DNA of 64,000 bases from Hymenobacter sp. BRD128 (GCF_013256625.1 NZ_CP053908.1:4340001-4404000); one strand, 5' to 3'. Positions 16,276 through 24,141 are shown, counted from the stretch's first letter. A program made the numbers and translations. The notes: generated from the letters alone by a model not told the origin.

Positions 16276-16815
16276 ATGAGTGATTCGGAAGAAGAATATT
16301 ATAACTGGCTCAAACAGCAGGTTACTGAAGGACGAAAGAGTGCAGAAGAGCATTTTGAAACCCTATTAGTAAGCTTGAACGCGGGTGGTCTTACGCTGAC
16401 AGTGGGGTTCGTTAAAGACTTGGTACCACTGAAAGAGGCCGTCTATTTACCCCTATTGCCTGCTACTTGGTTTTTTTTCGTTGTATCACTAGTTCTCAAC
16501 TTATTCTCCCATCGGTCAACAGTAAAAGCGGCTGACATTTTTACCAGCACCTCATCTGCCCAAAATCCATATCCAGATAAGTTTGACCGTCAGAATAAAG
16601 TAACACATAGGTACAATCTTGCATGTGCGGGCTTATTCATTCTAGCAGTCTTAACATTTCTCACATACGTAACCTTAAACTTTAGTTTGATGGCGAAGCA
16701 ATCAGATTACCAGACGAAGCCGGGACAAGGGCCAGAAGAGGTTAGGGGGCTAACTTTTCCGGCTCAAGTTAAACCGCCTCAAAATCCTCCTCCACAAGAA
16801 AAGCCAAAGCAATAA
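16276..16815 (+). CDS. Membrane protein of unknown function
   Basis: The 179-residue product has an acidic N-terminus (MSDSEEEYYNWLKQQ), hydrophobic segments at about 57-78 and 115-137 and a weaker one near 32-48, and a Pro/Lys-rich C-terminal tail (QVKPPQNPPPQEKPKQ). I do not recognise the family. Base composition is lower in GC than the neighbours, hinting at recent acquisition. A very small gene follows after 3 bp, also with a Pro/Lys-rich product, and may work with it. Confidence 0.65.
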   Translation: MSDSEEEYYNWLKQQVTEGRKSAEEHFETLLVSLNAGGLTLTVGFVKDLVPLKEAVYLPLLPATWFFFVVSLVLNLFSHRSTVKAADIFTSTSSAQNPYPDKFDRQNKVTHRYNLACAGLFILAVLTFLTYVTLNFSLMAKQSDYQTKPGQGPEEVRGLTFPAQVKPPQNPPPQEKPKQ

Positions 16816-16818
16816 ATC

Positions 16819-16959
16819 ATGGCGAAAAAGTTTGTCGACCGGCCGACTAAAAGTAGTCCCAAAGGTGATGGGTTTACTTTCTCTCTTCCTCCTGAGAAAC
16901 CAAAAGAAAAGCCCAATACGACTCAAGAGCCTCCTAAGAAAGCATCATCAACTAGATAA
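16819..16959 (+). CDS. Very small Lys/Pro-rich protein (46 residues)
   Basis: An ATG only 3 bp after the previous stop opens a 46-codon frame starting MAKKFVDRPTKSS and ending KKASSTR. It is hydrophilic with no cysteine or membrane segment. Tight spacing and a similar tail composition suggest cotranscription with the membrane protein. Coding status rests only on position, so it is uncertain. Confidence 0.5.
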   Translation: MAKKFVDRPTKSSPKGDGFTFSLPPEKPKEKPNTTQEPPKKASSTR

Positions 16960-16980
16960 GTCTAGCGTGACACTACTTTA

Positions 16981-17043
16981 GCTTCCCAGCCGCTGCCGCC
17001 CCGGTAGCGGCTGCCGTGTTTTTGGGGACTAGGGGACGGGGCG
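16981..17043 (+). repeat. Terminator-like dispersed repeat, copy 1
   Basis: Hairpin AGCCGCTGCC-loop-GGTAGCGGCT followed by GCCGTGTTTTTGGGG. It lies 20 bp after a plus-strand stop codon. The same element recurs at 17674, 18255 and 21241, each time downstream of a plus-strand gene, so it probably ends transcription. Confidence 0.7.
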
Positions 17044-17056
17044 GTATCTTAGTAGC

Positions 17057-17302
17057 ATGGCAACTGTAGCTTCGGCGGCACACCCGCGTATCACCATTGA
17101 CCCCAATATCTGCCACGGGCAGCCCACGGTGCGCGGCCTGCGCTATCCGGTGCAAAACGTGCTCGAATACCTGGCTTCGGGCATGACGGAGGCCGAAATT
17201 CTAGCTGACTATGAAGACCTGGAAGCCGAAGACCTTCGCGCCTGCCAGGCCTACGCGGCCGATATGCTGCAAGTGCGCTCCATCTACCGGCTGGCCTCGT
17301 GA
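17057..17302 (+). CDS. DUF433 antitoxin-like protein
   Basis: The 81-residue product has the DUF433 pattern: ITIDPNICHGQPTVRGLRYPV, then VLEYLASGMTEAEILADYEDLEAEDLRACQAYA. DUF433 proteins pair with PIN-like DUF5615 proteins and are taken as antitoxins with a small winged-helix-like fold. The stop overlaps the GTG start of the next gene (GTGA), fitting a coupled toxin-antitoxin operon. A near-match to a -7 box (TATCTTAG) is placed just before the ATG. Confidence 0.85.
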   Translation: MATVASAAHPRITIDPNICHGQPTVRGLRYPVQNVLEYLASGMTEAEILADYEDLEAEDLRACQAYAADMLQVRSIYRLAS

Positions 17303-17673
17303 GCCAGCCAGCGCCACTGCGCGTACTAGTCGATGCCCAATTGCCAAGGCAGTTGGCGCGCTGGCTGGCTTTCCATGCGGGTTTCGACAGCCTGCACACC
17401 CTCGATTTACCGGCAGCCAACCGGACGCAGGATGGTAGCATTAGCCGGGTGTCAATGGAAGAAAAGCGCGTAGTAATTACGAAGGATGCAGACTTTGTCA
17501 ATAGCTTTCTGCTGCAAGGTCAGCCATATAAACTACTGCTCGTGTCAACTGGTAATATCAGCACGCCCGATTTGCTAGAGCTATTTCGGCAGTTCCTGCC
17601 GCAGCTTACCAAAGTGTTCGCGCACCATTCCTACGTGGAGTTGTCGCGAACGCTACTGGTTACACACCGCTGA
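17299..17673 (+). CDS. DUF5615 PIN-like toxin candidate
   Basis: The 124-residue product has the DUF5615 layout: LRVLVDAQLPRQLARWL with Asp 12, and VVITKDADFVN with Asp 63 and 65, the acidic residues expected for a PIN-like nuclease site. It starts with GTG overlapping the DUF433 stop by 4 bp. The pair is inferred to be a type II toxin-antitoxin module. Copy 2 of the terminator-like repeat starts one base after its stop codon. Confidence 0.85.
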   Translation: MSQPAPLRVLVDAQLPRQLARWLAFHAGFDSLHTLDLPAANRTQDGSISRVSMEEKRVVITKDADFVNSFLLQGQPYKLLLVSTGNISTPDLLELFRQFLPQLTKVFAHHSYVELSRTLLVTHR

Positions 17674-17740
17674 GCTTCCCCAGCCGCTGCCGCCCCCGGT
17701 AGCGGCTGCCGTGTTTTTGGGGGCTAGCGGGCGGGGCGCA
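17674..17740 (+). repeat. Terminator-like dispersed repeat, copy 2
   Basis: Nearly identical to copy 1 with a longer C-rich loop, followed by GTTTTTGGGGGCTAGCGGGCGGGG. Starts directly after the DUF5615 stop codon. Confidence 0.7.
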
Positions 17741-17795
17741 GGGGGTACCCTAGCCGCTTGGAAACGCCGGCTTCGGCGGCGGGCGGGCGGGGCGG

Positions 17796-17803
17796 TAGCT
17801 TTG
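17796..17803 (+). promoter_or_regulatory. -7 box TAGCTTTG four bases before an ATG
   Basis: Exact TAnnTTTG match ending 4 bp before the ATG at 17808. With the usual 5-8 base distance to the transcription start, the mRNA would be almost leaderless. No clear -33 element is visible. Confidence 0.5.
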
Positions 17804-17807
17804 CGGT

Positions 17808-18098
17808 ATGTTCACGAACTACGATATTGATTTCGGTAAGCTCAATCTGAATTGGTTGCACAGCGTCAGCATTGAGCTAGACGAGATAACCGACTTGATA
17901 GAAGTATCGGAACGTGCCCAAACCTACCTGCAAGCCAATGGGCAAATTGAGGTAACGGGCTATACGAACCGCCGCAAGTTTATTTCCGTTATTTTTACCA
18001 TCACCGGGCAGCAGCTCGTTGTCGATGACGTAAACCTCCCTAGTTATGAAACCATCCAAGACGTTATCCTCCGACGACTCGCCGAAGAAACCGAGTAA
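17808..18098 (+). CDS. Small protein of unknown function
   Basis: The 96-residue product is soluble, with an acidic helical part (ELDEITDLIEVSERAQTYL) followed by a beta-rich part (TNRRKFISVIFTITGQQLVV) and ends ILRRLAEETE. I do not recognise a family; the size and partner suggest a toxin-antitoxin-like pair with the next small gene, but this is only a guess from context. Lower GC than its neighbours. Confidence 0.6.
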   Translation: MFTNYDIDFGKLNLNWLHSVSIELDEITDLIEVSERAQTYLQANGQIEVTGYTNRRKFISVIFTITGQQLVVDDVNLPSYETIQDVILRRLAEETE

Positions 18099-18105
18099 CC
18101 TCTCG

Positions 18106-18237
18106 ATGAATGGCAAAACCCCCGAAGAATGGGAGGCCGGCCGCATCAGCGGGCCATTGACGAAGCGGGAGTTATTTGTCTACTTGAAGAAGATAGGCAA
18201 GCTGCCGCCAACTGCTGAGTACAAGCAAGCTTCCTAG
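18106..18237 (+). CDS. Very small protein of unknown function (43 residues)
   Basis: From the ATG at 18106, 8 bp after the previous stop, the frame encodes MNGKTPEEWEAG followed by LTKRELFVYLKKIGKLP. An upstream ATG at 18046 in the same frame would overlap the previous gene and gives a less plausible start. No family recognised. The tight spacing suggests cotranscription with the 96-residue protein. Confidence 0.5.
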   Translation: MNGKTPEEWEAGRISGPLTKRELFVYLKKIGKLPPTAEYKQAS

Positions 18238-18254
18238 GACGCTTAGTACCACGT

Positions 18255-18316
18255 ATCCCCAGCCGCTGCCCCCCGGTAGCGGCTGCCGTGTTTTGGGGGC
18301 GAGCGGGCGGGGCGCG
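18255..18316 (+). repeat. Terminator-like dispersed repeat, copy 3
   Basis: Same hairpin with one shorter C run, then GCCGTGTTTTGGGGGC and GAGCGGGCGGGGCGCG. It lies 17 bp after the stop of the 43-residue ORF. Confidence 0.7.
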
Positions 18317-18403
18317 CTGGGAAGCTGAGCCGCCGGGAAATAGTGGCTTCGGCAACCATTGATGGCGCGGGGGCTATTGACGATGGGCCGTTTGCGCACG
18401 CAG

Positions 18404-18411
18404 TAGCTTTG
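18404..18411 (+). promoter_or_regulatory. -7 box TAGCTTTG ahead of the Crp/Fnr gene
   Basis: Exact TAnnTTTG match 22 bp before the ATG at 18434; a TTGAC lies about 24 bases upstream, slightly too far for the usual -33 spacing. Confidence 0.5.
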
Positions 18412-18433
18412 GCACCTGGCTAGCCTTTCATTC

Positions 18434-19018
18434 ATGCATCCATTGCTTGCTTACCTGCGCCGCTTCGTGCCCGCCCTCACCGAGGCCGAGTGGCAGCTGC
18501 TGGCTAGGGCCCTGCGGCCGTGCCACCTGGCGCGGGGCCAGCACTTTGTGCAGGCTGGCGAGTACCGGCCCGAAATCGCCTTGGTGCTCCAGGGGAGCTG
18601 TCGGCTCTACTACCTGCGGCCCAGCGGCGAGGAGCGCACCACGTATTTCTTCTTCGAAAACCACTTGCTGGCCGACTACCCGAGCTGCCTGTCGGGCCAG
18701 CCGAGCCAGCTCAACATCCAGGCCCTGACCGATACGGAGCTGGTGGTGTTCGACTACGCGGTGCTGCGGCGGCTCTACGACGAGTGCCCGGCCTACGAGC
18801 GGTTCGGGCGGGTGCTGGCCGAGTACCACCTGCTGGGCACCGATGCCCGCCTCGTCGAGCAGCTCATGCTCTCGCCCGAGGAGCGCTACCGGGCGCTGCT
18901 GGCCAGCGGCAAAACCAAGATTCTGGCGCGCATTCCGCAGCACCTGGTGGCCAATTACCTCGGCGTCACGCCCGTGTCGCTGAGTCGCATCCGGGCGCGG
19001 GTGGCGCGCGAGCGGTAG
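18434..19018 (+). CDS. Crp/Fnr-family transcriptional regulator
   Basis: The 194-residue product has a cyclic-nucleotide-binding-type beta-roll (about 20-120, with GEYRPEIALVLQGSCRLYY) and a C-terminal helix-turn-helix (IPQHLVANYLGVTPVSLSRIRAR, about 165-190). No cysteine cluster for an Fe-S centre is seen, and the canonical cAMP-contact residues are not evident, so the ligand is unknown. In Bacteroidota such short Crp-like regulators often control nearby enzymes; the AraC and SDR genes follow on the same strand. Confidence 0.87.
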   Translation: MHPLLAYLRRFVPALTEAEWQLLARALRPCHLARGQHFVQAGEYRPEIALVLQGSCRLYYLRPSGEERTTYFFFENHLLADYPSCLSGQPSQLNIQALTDTELVVFDYAVLRRLYDECPAYERFGRVLAEYHLLGTDARLVEQLMLSPEERYRALLASGKTKILARIPQHLVANYLGVTPVSLSRIRARVARER

Positions 19019-19123
19019 GGGCGGGGCGCGCGGTATTTCTTAGCTTTTGTTATCGCCAAGGGGCTAGCGGCGGGCGGAATTTTGGGTATTGAATTTTACC
19101 ACTCAAAAACCTCTGCTACGTCC

Positions 19124-19531
19124 ATGAAATCGCTGTTGAAAACCGAAGAGCTGGCCGAAATGCTGCTGGCCGTGTTTGTATTCGCCCACCTGCCGTTTGC
19201 CTGGTGGGTGCTGCCCGCCACCTTTTTGCTGCCCGACCTGAGCATGCTGGGCTACCTGGCCGGCCCGCGCGTGGGCGCCGCCAGCTACAACCTGGTGCAC
19301 CACAAGGCCACGGCGATAGCCATGGGCGTGGCGGGGTGGCTGCTGGGGCAGCCCACTCTGGTACTGGCCGGCACGGTGCTGCTGTTTCACAGCGCCTTCG
19401 ACCGGCTGCTGGGCTACGGCCTTAAGTACGCCACCGGCTTTCAGGATACGCACCTGGGCCGGGCGGGCAAAGCGCCCGCCGCGGCTAGCCCGGCGCCGGC
19501 CCTAAATTTGGGGTATGCAGACGCTCAGTAG
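19124..19531 (+). CDS. DUF4260 membrane protein
   Basis: About 135 residues from the ATG at 19124. It carries the DUF4260 pattern: ELAEMLLAVFVFAHLPFAWW, LLPDLSMLGYLAGP, YNLVHHKATA, FHSAFDRLLGYGLKY and FQDTHLG. Three or four membrane segments; His and Asp residues at conserved places suggest a metal-dependent activity, but function is not known. Its last 17 bases overlap the next gene's start. Confidence 0.8.
   Translation: MKSLLKTEELAEMLLAVFVFAHLPFAWWVLPATFLLPDLSMLGYLAGPRVGAASYNLVHHKATAIAMGVAGWLLGQPTLVLAGTVLLFHSAFDRLLGYGLKYATGFQDTHLGRAGKAPAAASPAPALNLGYADAQ
19503..19510 (+). promoter_or_regulatory. -7 box TAAATTTG four bases before the AraC-type ATG
   Basis: Exact TAnnTTTG match inside the end of the DUF4260 gene, ending 4 bp before the ATG at 19515. 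If used, the transcript would have almost no leader. No -33 element is clear. Confidence 0.45.
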
Positions 19532-20405
19532 CCGGCCGCCGGTACCGATATACCCGTTTGAGCCCGACGAGCTAACCGGGAGCAGCTTCTTCTCGCTGGT
19601 GCGCTCGGCGGGCGAGCTGCCCTACGAGGCCGACGTGCTGCTGCCGCACCGCAAGGCCTATTACATGCTCGTGTTTACGAAGCGCACCCGCGGCCGGCAC
19701 TGGGTCGATGCCGTGCCCTACGTGCGCCAGGACCACGCGCTGTACTTTTCGAGCCCCAGCCAGCTGCTGGTGAAGGAGGAGCCGACGCCCTTCTGGGGCA
19801 CCCGGCTCCAGTTTACAAGCGAGTTTCTGGCCTTGCAGCAAAACGCGGCCCTGCGCAGCCTGCCGCTCATCCAGAATCCGCAGCACGGGCACGAGCTGCG
19901 CCTGACGCCGGCCGACGAAGCCGTGATAGACGACCTGCTGGCCAAGCTCGAAGCCGAGCACCAGCGCCCCGGCGAGTGGCAGCACCAGATGCTGAGCGCC
20001 TACCTGCTGGTGCTGCTCACCTACCTGAGCCGGCTCTACACCGAGCAGTTTCCGGGCGGCGAGCCGTCGGCCGACCAGCGACTGCTGAAAGCTTACCAGG
20101 CGCACATTGAGGAAAATTTTCGGGAGCTGCACGAGGTGAGCGCCTACGCCGAGCTGCTGCACATTTCGGCGGGGCACCTGAGCGAGGTGGTGAAGGCCCA
20201 GAGCGGCAAGTCGGCCATCAAGCACCTGCACGAGCGGCTGGTGCTGGAGGCCAAGCGCCTGCTGTTCTACACCCCGCAGTCGCTCAAAGAGCTGGCCTAC
20301 GACCTGGGCTTTTCGGATGCCTCGTACTTCAACCGCTTCTTCAAGCGCGAAACCGGCCAGACGCCGGCCGAGTACCGCGCCAGCATCCGCAAAATGTACC
20401 AGTAA
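19515..20405 (+). CDS. AraC-family transcriptional regulator
   Basis: The 296-residue product has an N-terminal effector-type cupin-like region and a C-terminal pair of helix-turn-helix motifs (about 190-290): VSAYAELLHISAGHLSEVVKAQSG, then SLKELAYDLGFSDASYFNRFFKRETGQTPAEYR, the AraC signature. It sits 76 bp upstream of an SDR gene on the same strand; in Bacteroidota this AraC-SDR pairing is common, so regulation of the SDR gene is a fair inference. Confidence 0.9.
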   Translation: MQTLSSRPPVPIYPFEPDELTGSSFFSLVRSAGELPYEADVLLPHRKAYYMLVFTKRTRGRHWVDAVPYVRQDHALYFSSPSQLLVKEEPTPFWGTRLQFTSEFLALQQNAALRSLPLIQNPQHGHELRLTPADEAVIDDLLAKLEAEHQRPGEWQHQMLSAYLLVLLTYLSRLYTEQFPGGEPSADQRLLKAYQAHIEENFRELHEVSAYAELLHISAGHLSEVVKAQSGKSAIKHLHERLVLEAKRLLFYTPQSLKELAYDLGFSDASYFNRFFKRETGQTPAEYRASIRKMYQ

Positions 20406-20444
20406 TACCGCGAAATGGGTGCCAGCCGCCCCGCTAGGGCCCGG

Positions 20445-20452
20445 TAATTTTG
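20445..20452 (+). promoter_or_regulatory. -7 box TAATTTTG ahead of the SDR gene
   Basis: Exact TAnnTTTG match 29 bp before the ATG at 20482. No -33 TTTG 19-21 bp upstream, which would fit a promoter that needs an activator such as the AraC protein encoded just upstream. Confidence 0.5.
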
Positions 20453-20481
20453 TGCTGTTAATCAACTGACCAACAGCCACC

Positions 20482-21219
20482 ATGAAAACCGTCCTCATTA
20501 CCGGCGCCAATAAAAGCATCGGCCTCGAAGCTGCCCGCCAGCTTCTCCAGCAAGGCTACTATGTGTACCTGGGCAGCCGCGACGCCCACAACGGCCAGCA
20601 GGCCGTAGCCCAGCTCAAGGCCGAAGGGCTAGCCAACGTAGAGCCCATTCAACTCGACGTAACGAGCAGCGACTCCATCGCTGCGGCCCGCGAAACGCTG
20701 GGCCAGAAAACGCCGGTGCTCGACGTGCTTATCAACAATGCCGGCATTTTGGGCGGCATGGTGCAGCCGGCTTCGAGTACCAGCCTCAACACCATCCGGG
20801 AGGTGTTTGACACCAACGTGTTTGGGGTAATCGCGGTGACGCAGGCCTTTCTTGACCTGCTGCGGCAGTCGCCGGCGCCGCGCATCGTCAACGTCACCTC
20901 GGGCCTGGGCTCGCTCACGCTGCACAATGACCCTAGCTGGAAGTACTACCCGGTGAAGGGCGCCGCCTATCAGCCCTCCAAGGCGGCCCTGAATGCCTAC
21001 ACCATCATGCTGGCCTACGAGCTGCGCGACACACCTTTCAAGGTGAACGCCGTGGACCCCGGCTACACCGCCACCGACTTCAACCACCACAGCGGCCCCG
21101 GCAGCGTGCAAGACGCCGCCGCCCGCCTGGTGAAAGCCGCCGTGCTGGGCCCCGACGGCCCGACCAGCCAGTTTTTCAGCGACGATAACGCGCCCGAAAC
21201 CGGCATCAGCCCCTGGTAG
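20482..21219 (+). CDS. SDR-family NAD(P)-dependent oxidoreductase
   Basis: The 245-residue classical short-chain dehydrogenase has the cofactor motif TGANKSIG (7-14), NNAG (85-88), catalytic Ser 140 and the YxxxK pair Tyr 163/Lys 167. Length and motifs fit carbonyl reductases acting on small aldehydes or ketones; the substrate cannot be told. It is likely controlled by the upstream AraC-type regulator. Copy 4 of the terminator-like repeat follows. Confidence 0.92.
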   Translation: MKTVLITGANKSIGLEAARQLLQQGYYVYLGSRDAHNGQQAVAQLKAEGLANVEPIQLDVTSSDSIAAARETLGQKTPVLDVLINNAGILGGMVQPASSTSLNTIREVFDTNVFGVIAVTQAFLDLLRQSPAPRIVNVTSGLGSLTLHNDPSWKYYPVKGAAYQPSKAALNAYTIMLAYELRDTPFKVNAVDPGYTATDFNHHSGPGSVQDAAARLVKAAVLGPDGPTSQFFSDDNAPETGISPW

Positions 21220-21586
21220 CCGGGGCGGCGAGTCTCATTTGGTACCCAGCCGCTGCCGCTTTGGTAGCGGCTGGCGTGTTTTGGGGAGCTACTACCCGCG
21301 CAGCAACTACGGGGCGCGTTCTGGTCGGCTGGGCAGGGATAAAGCCAGGGGCTGAAGGCTAGCGCGTTATCGGTACGCAGTCTGGTCAGCAACATTTCCG
21401 CTTGCGGAGCCGTGCAAACGCCCGCAAAGATGCCGGCCAAGCCCAGGCCGCCGCCGTGCAAAAAAAACGCCGGTGACCAGCTCCGGGTCGTGACCGAGGA
21501 AAAATTTAGCAACAGATGGCCTCTTTTGCGGTGAAGACCATAAGCGGGCGTAGCCCCTTTTCGGCGCGCGATTCGTATCAGCAGCC
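21220..21586. other. Intergenic region after the SDR gene
   Basis: The 367-bp gap holds repeat copy 4 at its start. The rest has short open frames on both strands but none with a family pattern or convincing start, and no promoter match was seen ahead of the bestrophin gene. Confidence 0.5.
21241..21290 (+). repeat. Terminator-like dispersed repeat, copy 4 (diverged)
   Basis: Hairpin AGCCGCTGCC-GCTTT-GGTAGCGGCT and a T-run are kept, but the GC-rich tail differs from copies 1-3. It lies 21 bp after the SDR stop codon. Confidence 0.65.
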
Positions 21587-22495
21587 ATGATAATTCGGGA
21601 CAAAGACAATTGGTGGCAGTTGCTATTCGTGTGGCACGGCTCGGTGCTGCCGCAGATACTACCGCGCCTGGGCGTGCTGCTGGGGCTGTCGGTAGCCGTG
21701 GTATATGCCCACGGCCGGCTACTACACTACAAGGTGCCGCTCACGGCCGCGCCGTTTACCTTGTTTGGCGTCACGCTGGCCATCTTCCTGGGCTTTTATA
21801 ATAATGCCAGCTACGACCGGTTTTGGGAAGGGCGCAAGCAGTGGGGTGCCCTGTTGAATACTGCCCGCTCGCTAGCCCGCCAGGCCCTCACGCTGGGCGC
21901 CCTGCCCGGCGCTACGTCTTTCGTGCGGCTGCTCATTGCCTTCACGTATGCCCTCAAGCACCAGCTGCGGCGCACCGACGCGGCCGCCGATATGGCGCGG
22001 CTGCTGCCGCCCCCGCTGGTAGGGGCGGTGCTGGCCGCCACCTTTCAGCCCATCCGGCTTCTGCTGGAGCTGGGCCGCTGGGTGCAGCACGGGCGCGAAG
22101 CGGGGCAGCTCGATACTACCCAGCAGCTGGCCTTCGACCACAACCTCAACCAACTGTCCGACATCGTAGGCGCCTGCGAGCGGCTAGCCGGCACGCCCAT
22201 CCCGTACACCTACAGCGTGATTTTGCACCGCACGGTATACCTGTACTGCTTTCTGCTGCCATTTGGCCTGGTTGATAGCACGGGCTGGGCCACGCCGCTT
22301 ATCGTGGTATTTGTGGGCTACACGTTTATGGCGCTCGATGCTATTATGCGCGAGCTGGAAGAGCCTTTTGGGTTAGGAGCAAACGCTTTGGCCCTGAATG
22401 CAATGAGCTATTTTATCGAATCTACGCTGCTGGAGATGGCCGGTGAGCCAGCGCCGCCGGCCCCCGCGCGCCCCGGTCGCTACCTCTTCGACTAG
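21587..22495 (+). CDS. Bestrophin-like (YneE family) channel protein
   Basis: The 302-residue product matches bacterial bestrophins: an N-terminal WWQLLF segment, a membrane stretch, the conserved FLGFYNNASYDRFWEGRKQWG at about 68-88, a further NTARSLARQ motif, and late membrane segments ending in ELEEPFG, the family's cytoplasmic signature. Such proteins form pentameric ion channels in the inner membrane. It stands alone. Confidence 0.88.
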   Translation: MIIRDKDNWWQLLFVWHGSVLPQILPRLGVLLGLSVAVVYAHGRLLHYKVPLTAAPFTLFGVTLAIFLGFYNNASYDRFWEGRKQWGALLNTARSLARQALTLGALPGATSFVRLLIAFTYALKHQLRRTDAAADMARLLPPPLVGAVLAATFQPIRLLLELGRWVQHGREAGQLDTTQQLAFDHNLNQLSDIVGACERLAGTPIPYTYSVILHRTVYLYCFLLPFGLVDSTGWATPLIVVFVGYTFMALDAIMRELEEPFGLGANALALNAMSYFIESTLLEMAGEPAPPAPARPGRYLFD

Positions 22496-22613
22496 GGCTA
22501 GCCAGTGGGGGCTGGAAAGAGGGGCCGGTGCCGCCGGTGGCTGGCCGCATGGCTGCCGGCAGAGAGTTCTGCGTATTGCCCCACTACTCACTCGCTAACT
22601 CACGCGCTGCTTC

Positions 22614-23213
22614 ATGGCCTCTTTTGAAGAAAACCTTGGCGGGCGGCTGGCCCTGCTCAGCCCCGATACCCTCGACTCGGACCAGAAAATACTCTACGAC
22701 CAGCTCCGGGGTACGATGGTGCCCTGGGCTAACAAGTCCGGCTTTCGGGCCGATACTTACGCCGGCCGGCTTATCGGGCCTTTCAACGCCATGCTGCGCA
22801 GCCCGCTCCTTAGCCAGGCCCTCATGGGCATGACTGCCACCGAAGGCAAGGAATCCTCGCTGAGTGAGAAAGTGCGGCAGGTCGTGATTCTGACCGTGGG
22901 CGCTGCCTGGCAGGCGGCCTACGAGCTATATGCCCACGCCGCCGTGGCCGAAAAAGCGGGCTTCGACGAGGCAACCATCCGGGCGCTGGTAGCCGGGCAA
23001 AAACCCACCGGGCTAGCCCCAGAAGAAAGCGTAGCCTTTGACGTTACCCAGCGCCTCACGGCCAGGCACCAGATTGATACCGAGCTGTATGAGCGGGCTA
23101 TCGTGACCTTCGGCGAGAAGGGGATGGTGGATATGATTTACCTGGCCGGGCACTACATGACTATCAGCGGGCTGCTCAATACCTTCACCGTGCCGGCGCC
23201 GGCCGCCAACTAA
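22614..23213 (+). CDS. Carboxymuconolactone decarboxylase-like protein without cysteines
   Basis: The 199-residue product has the CMD/AhpD helical core: LSEKVRQVVILTVGAAWQAAYELYAHAAVAEKAGFDEATIRALVAG. There is no cysteine anywhere, so the CxxC peroxidase site of AhpD-type members is absent; it is closer to decarboxylase-type or uncharacterised CMD proteins. Substrate unknown. The GNAT gene follows 26 bp later on the same strand. Confidence 0.85.
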   Translation: MASFEENLGGRLALLSPDTLDSDQKILYDQLRGTMVPWANKSGFRADTYAGRLIGPFNAMLRSPLLSQALMGMTATEGKESSLSEKVRQVVILTVGAAWQAAYELYAHAAVAEKAGFDEATIRALVAGQKPTGLAPEESVAFDVTQRLTARHQIDTELYERAIVTFGEKGMVDMIYLAGHYMTISGLLNTFTVPAPAAN

Positions 23214-23239
23214 TCTGCCTGGCTGCGTATAGACTCGCT

Positions 23240-23808
23240 ATGATTCCGCTCATCACCCAAACGCCCCGGCTCCAGATTCTGGCCGCCAGCCGGGCCCTGC
23301 TCACGGCCGAGCTGCACAAGCCGCAGTATTTCCCGACGCTGCTGGGAGCGGCTTTGCCCACCGACTGGCCGCCCGGCGAGTACGACCGCGCGGCCATGGA
23401 ATACTTTCTCGAAAAACTCATCGCCGGGGGCGCGCCGCCGCCGGCTGGTACAACTGGTATGCCCTGCGCAAGGCCGAGGGCGCCACGCCCCGCACGTTGG
23501 TGGGCACGGGCGGTTTCATGGGGCCGCCCGACGCCCAGGGTTGCGTCGAAATGGGCTACTCGATTGCGGCCGACTGGCGCGGCCAGGGCTTGGGCACCGA
23601 GCTGGTGGCCGGGCTGGTGCAGCAGGCGGCCGCTACCGGCCAGGTGCGCCGGCTGGTGGCCCACACCGAGCCCGAAAACCTGACTTCGCAGCGCGTGCTG
23701 CTCGCCAACGGCTTCACCTCCGTGGGCACCGACGTAAACAGCCGCCTGCGCTTCGAGCGCACCGTGGAGCCGGCCGCCGACCCGAAGCTGCAGAGCCCCG
23801 GGCAATAG
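23240..23808 (+). pseudogene. GNAT-family acetyltransferase, one apparent frame break
   Basis: The first frame gives LITQTPRLQILAASRALLTAEL, a GNAT N-terminus, up to about residue 63. After that the protein continues in another frame as AAGWYNWYALRK, VGTGGFMGPP, MGYSIAADWRGQGLGTELV (the acetyl-CoA pyrophosphate loop RGQGLG) and LVAHTEPENLTSQRVLLANGF. The break fits a G5 run at 23426-23430, where one added G joins the halves. Joined length is about 189 residues, normal for a GNAT of the RimJ/RimL type. Substrate unknown. Confidence 0.8.
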
Positions 23809-23965
23809 GTTGTGGAACGTGGGGTGCCGAAGACGTTTAAGAAGCGGGCCGGCCGCGGGCTGCCGGCTGAAAAGCCAGCAGTCTGCCCAGGCTGCCGGCT
23901 TCGACTCGTTTCCTGAACAGCTTCTCTTTAATGCTTAACGCGCGCTTATTTCTTGTAAGCAGCCA

Positions 23966-24003
23966 CAAAAAAACCCGGCCCGCGAAAGCGGGCCGGGTTT
24001 TTA
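23966..24003. terminator. Two-way terminator
   Basis: Stem AACCCGGCCCGC-GAAA-GCGGGCCGGGTT with A- and T-runs on its flanks. It lies between the GNAT gene and the small minus-strand gene, usable from both sides. Confidence 0.85.
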
Positions 24004-24018
24004 TTTAACGAGCCGCCG

Positions 24019-24141
24019 TTATTTCTTCTGCGTCTTCACGTTCTTGCCGGAGGGCTTGTCCTTGATGGTGGTCTGGTTGGCGTCTTCTTTTTGCTTGGTA
24101 GCGGGGTCGGTGTGGCTAGGGGTCTTGACGGTGGTGGCCAT
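24019..24141 (-). CDS. Very small hydrophilic protein (40 residues)
   Basis: A minus-strand frame from ATG at 24141 to a TAA at 24019 encodes MATTVKTPSHTDPATKQKED and a Lys-rich end (GKNVKTQKK). It is rich in Lys, Thr and Asp with no hydrophobic part. A good terminator right behind the stop supports a real gene. No family recognised. Confidence 0.55.
   Translation of the reverse strand: MATTVKTPSHTDPATKQKEDANQTTIKDKPSGKNVKTQKK

Noticed and set aside
21367..21609. 80-codon minus-strand frame upstream of the bestrophin gene
   Set aside because: No family pattern, odd Arg/Gly/Pro composition, and it overlaps the bestrophin start.
23185..23805. 206-codon minus-strand frame opposite the GNAT gene
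   Set aside because: Antisense shadow; the plus strand, once the G5 break is repaired, gives all GNAT motifs.
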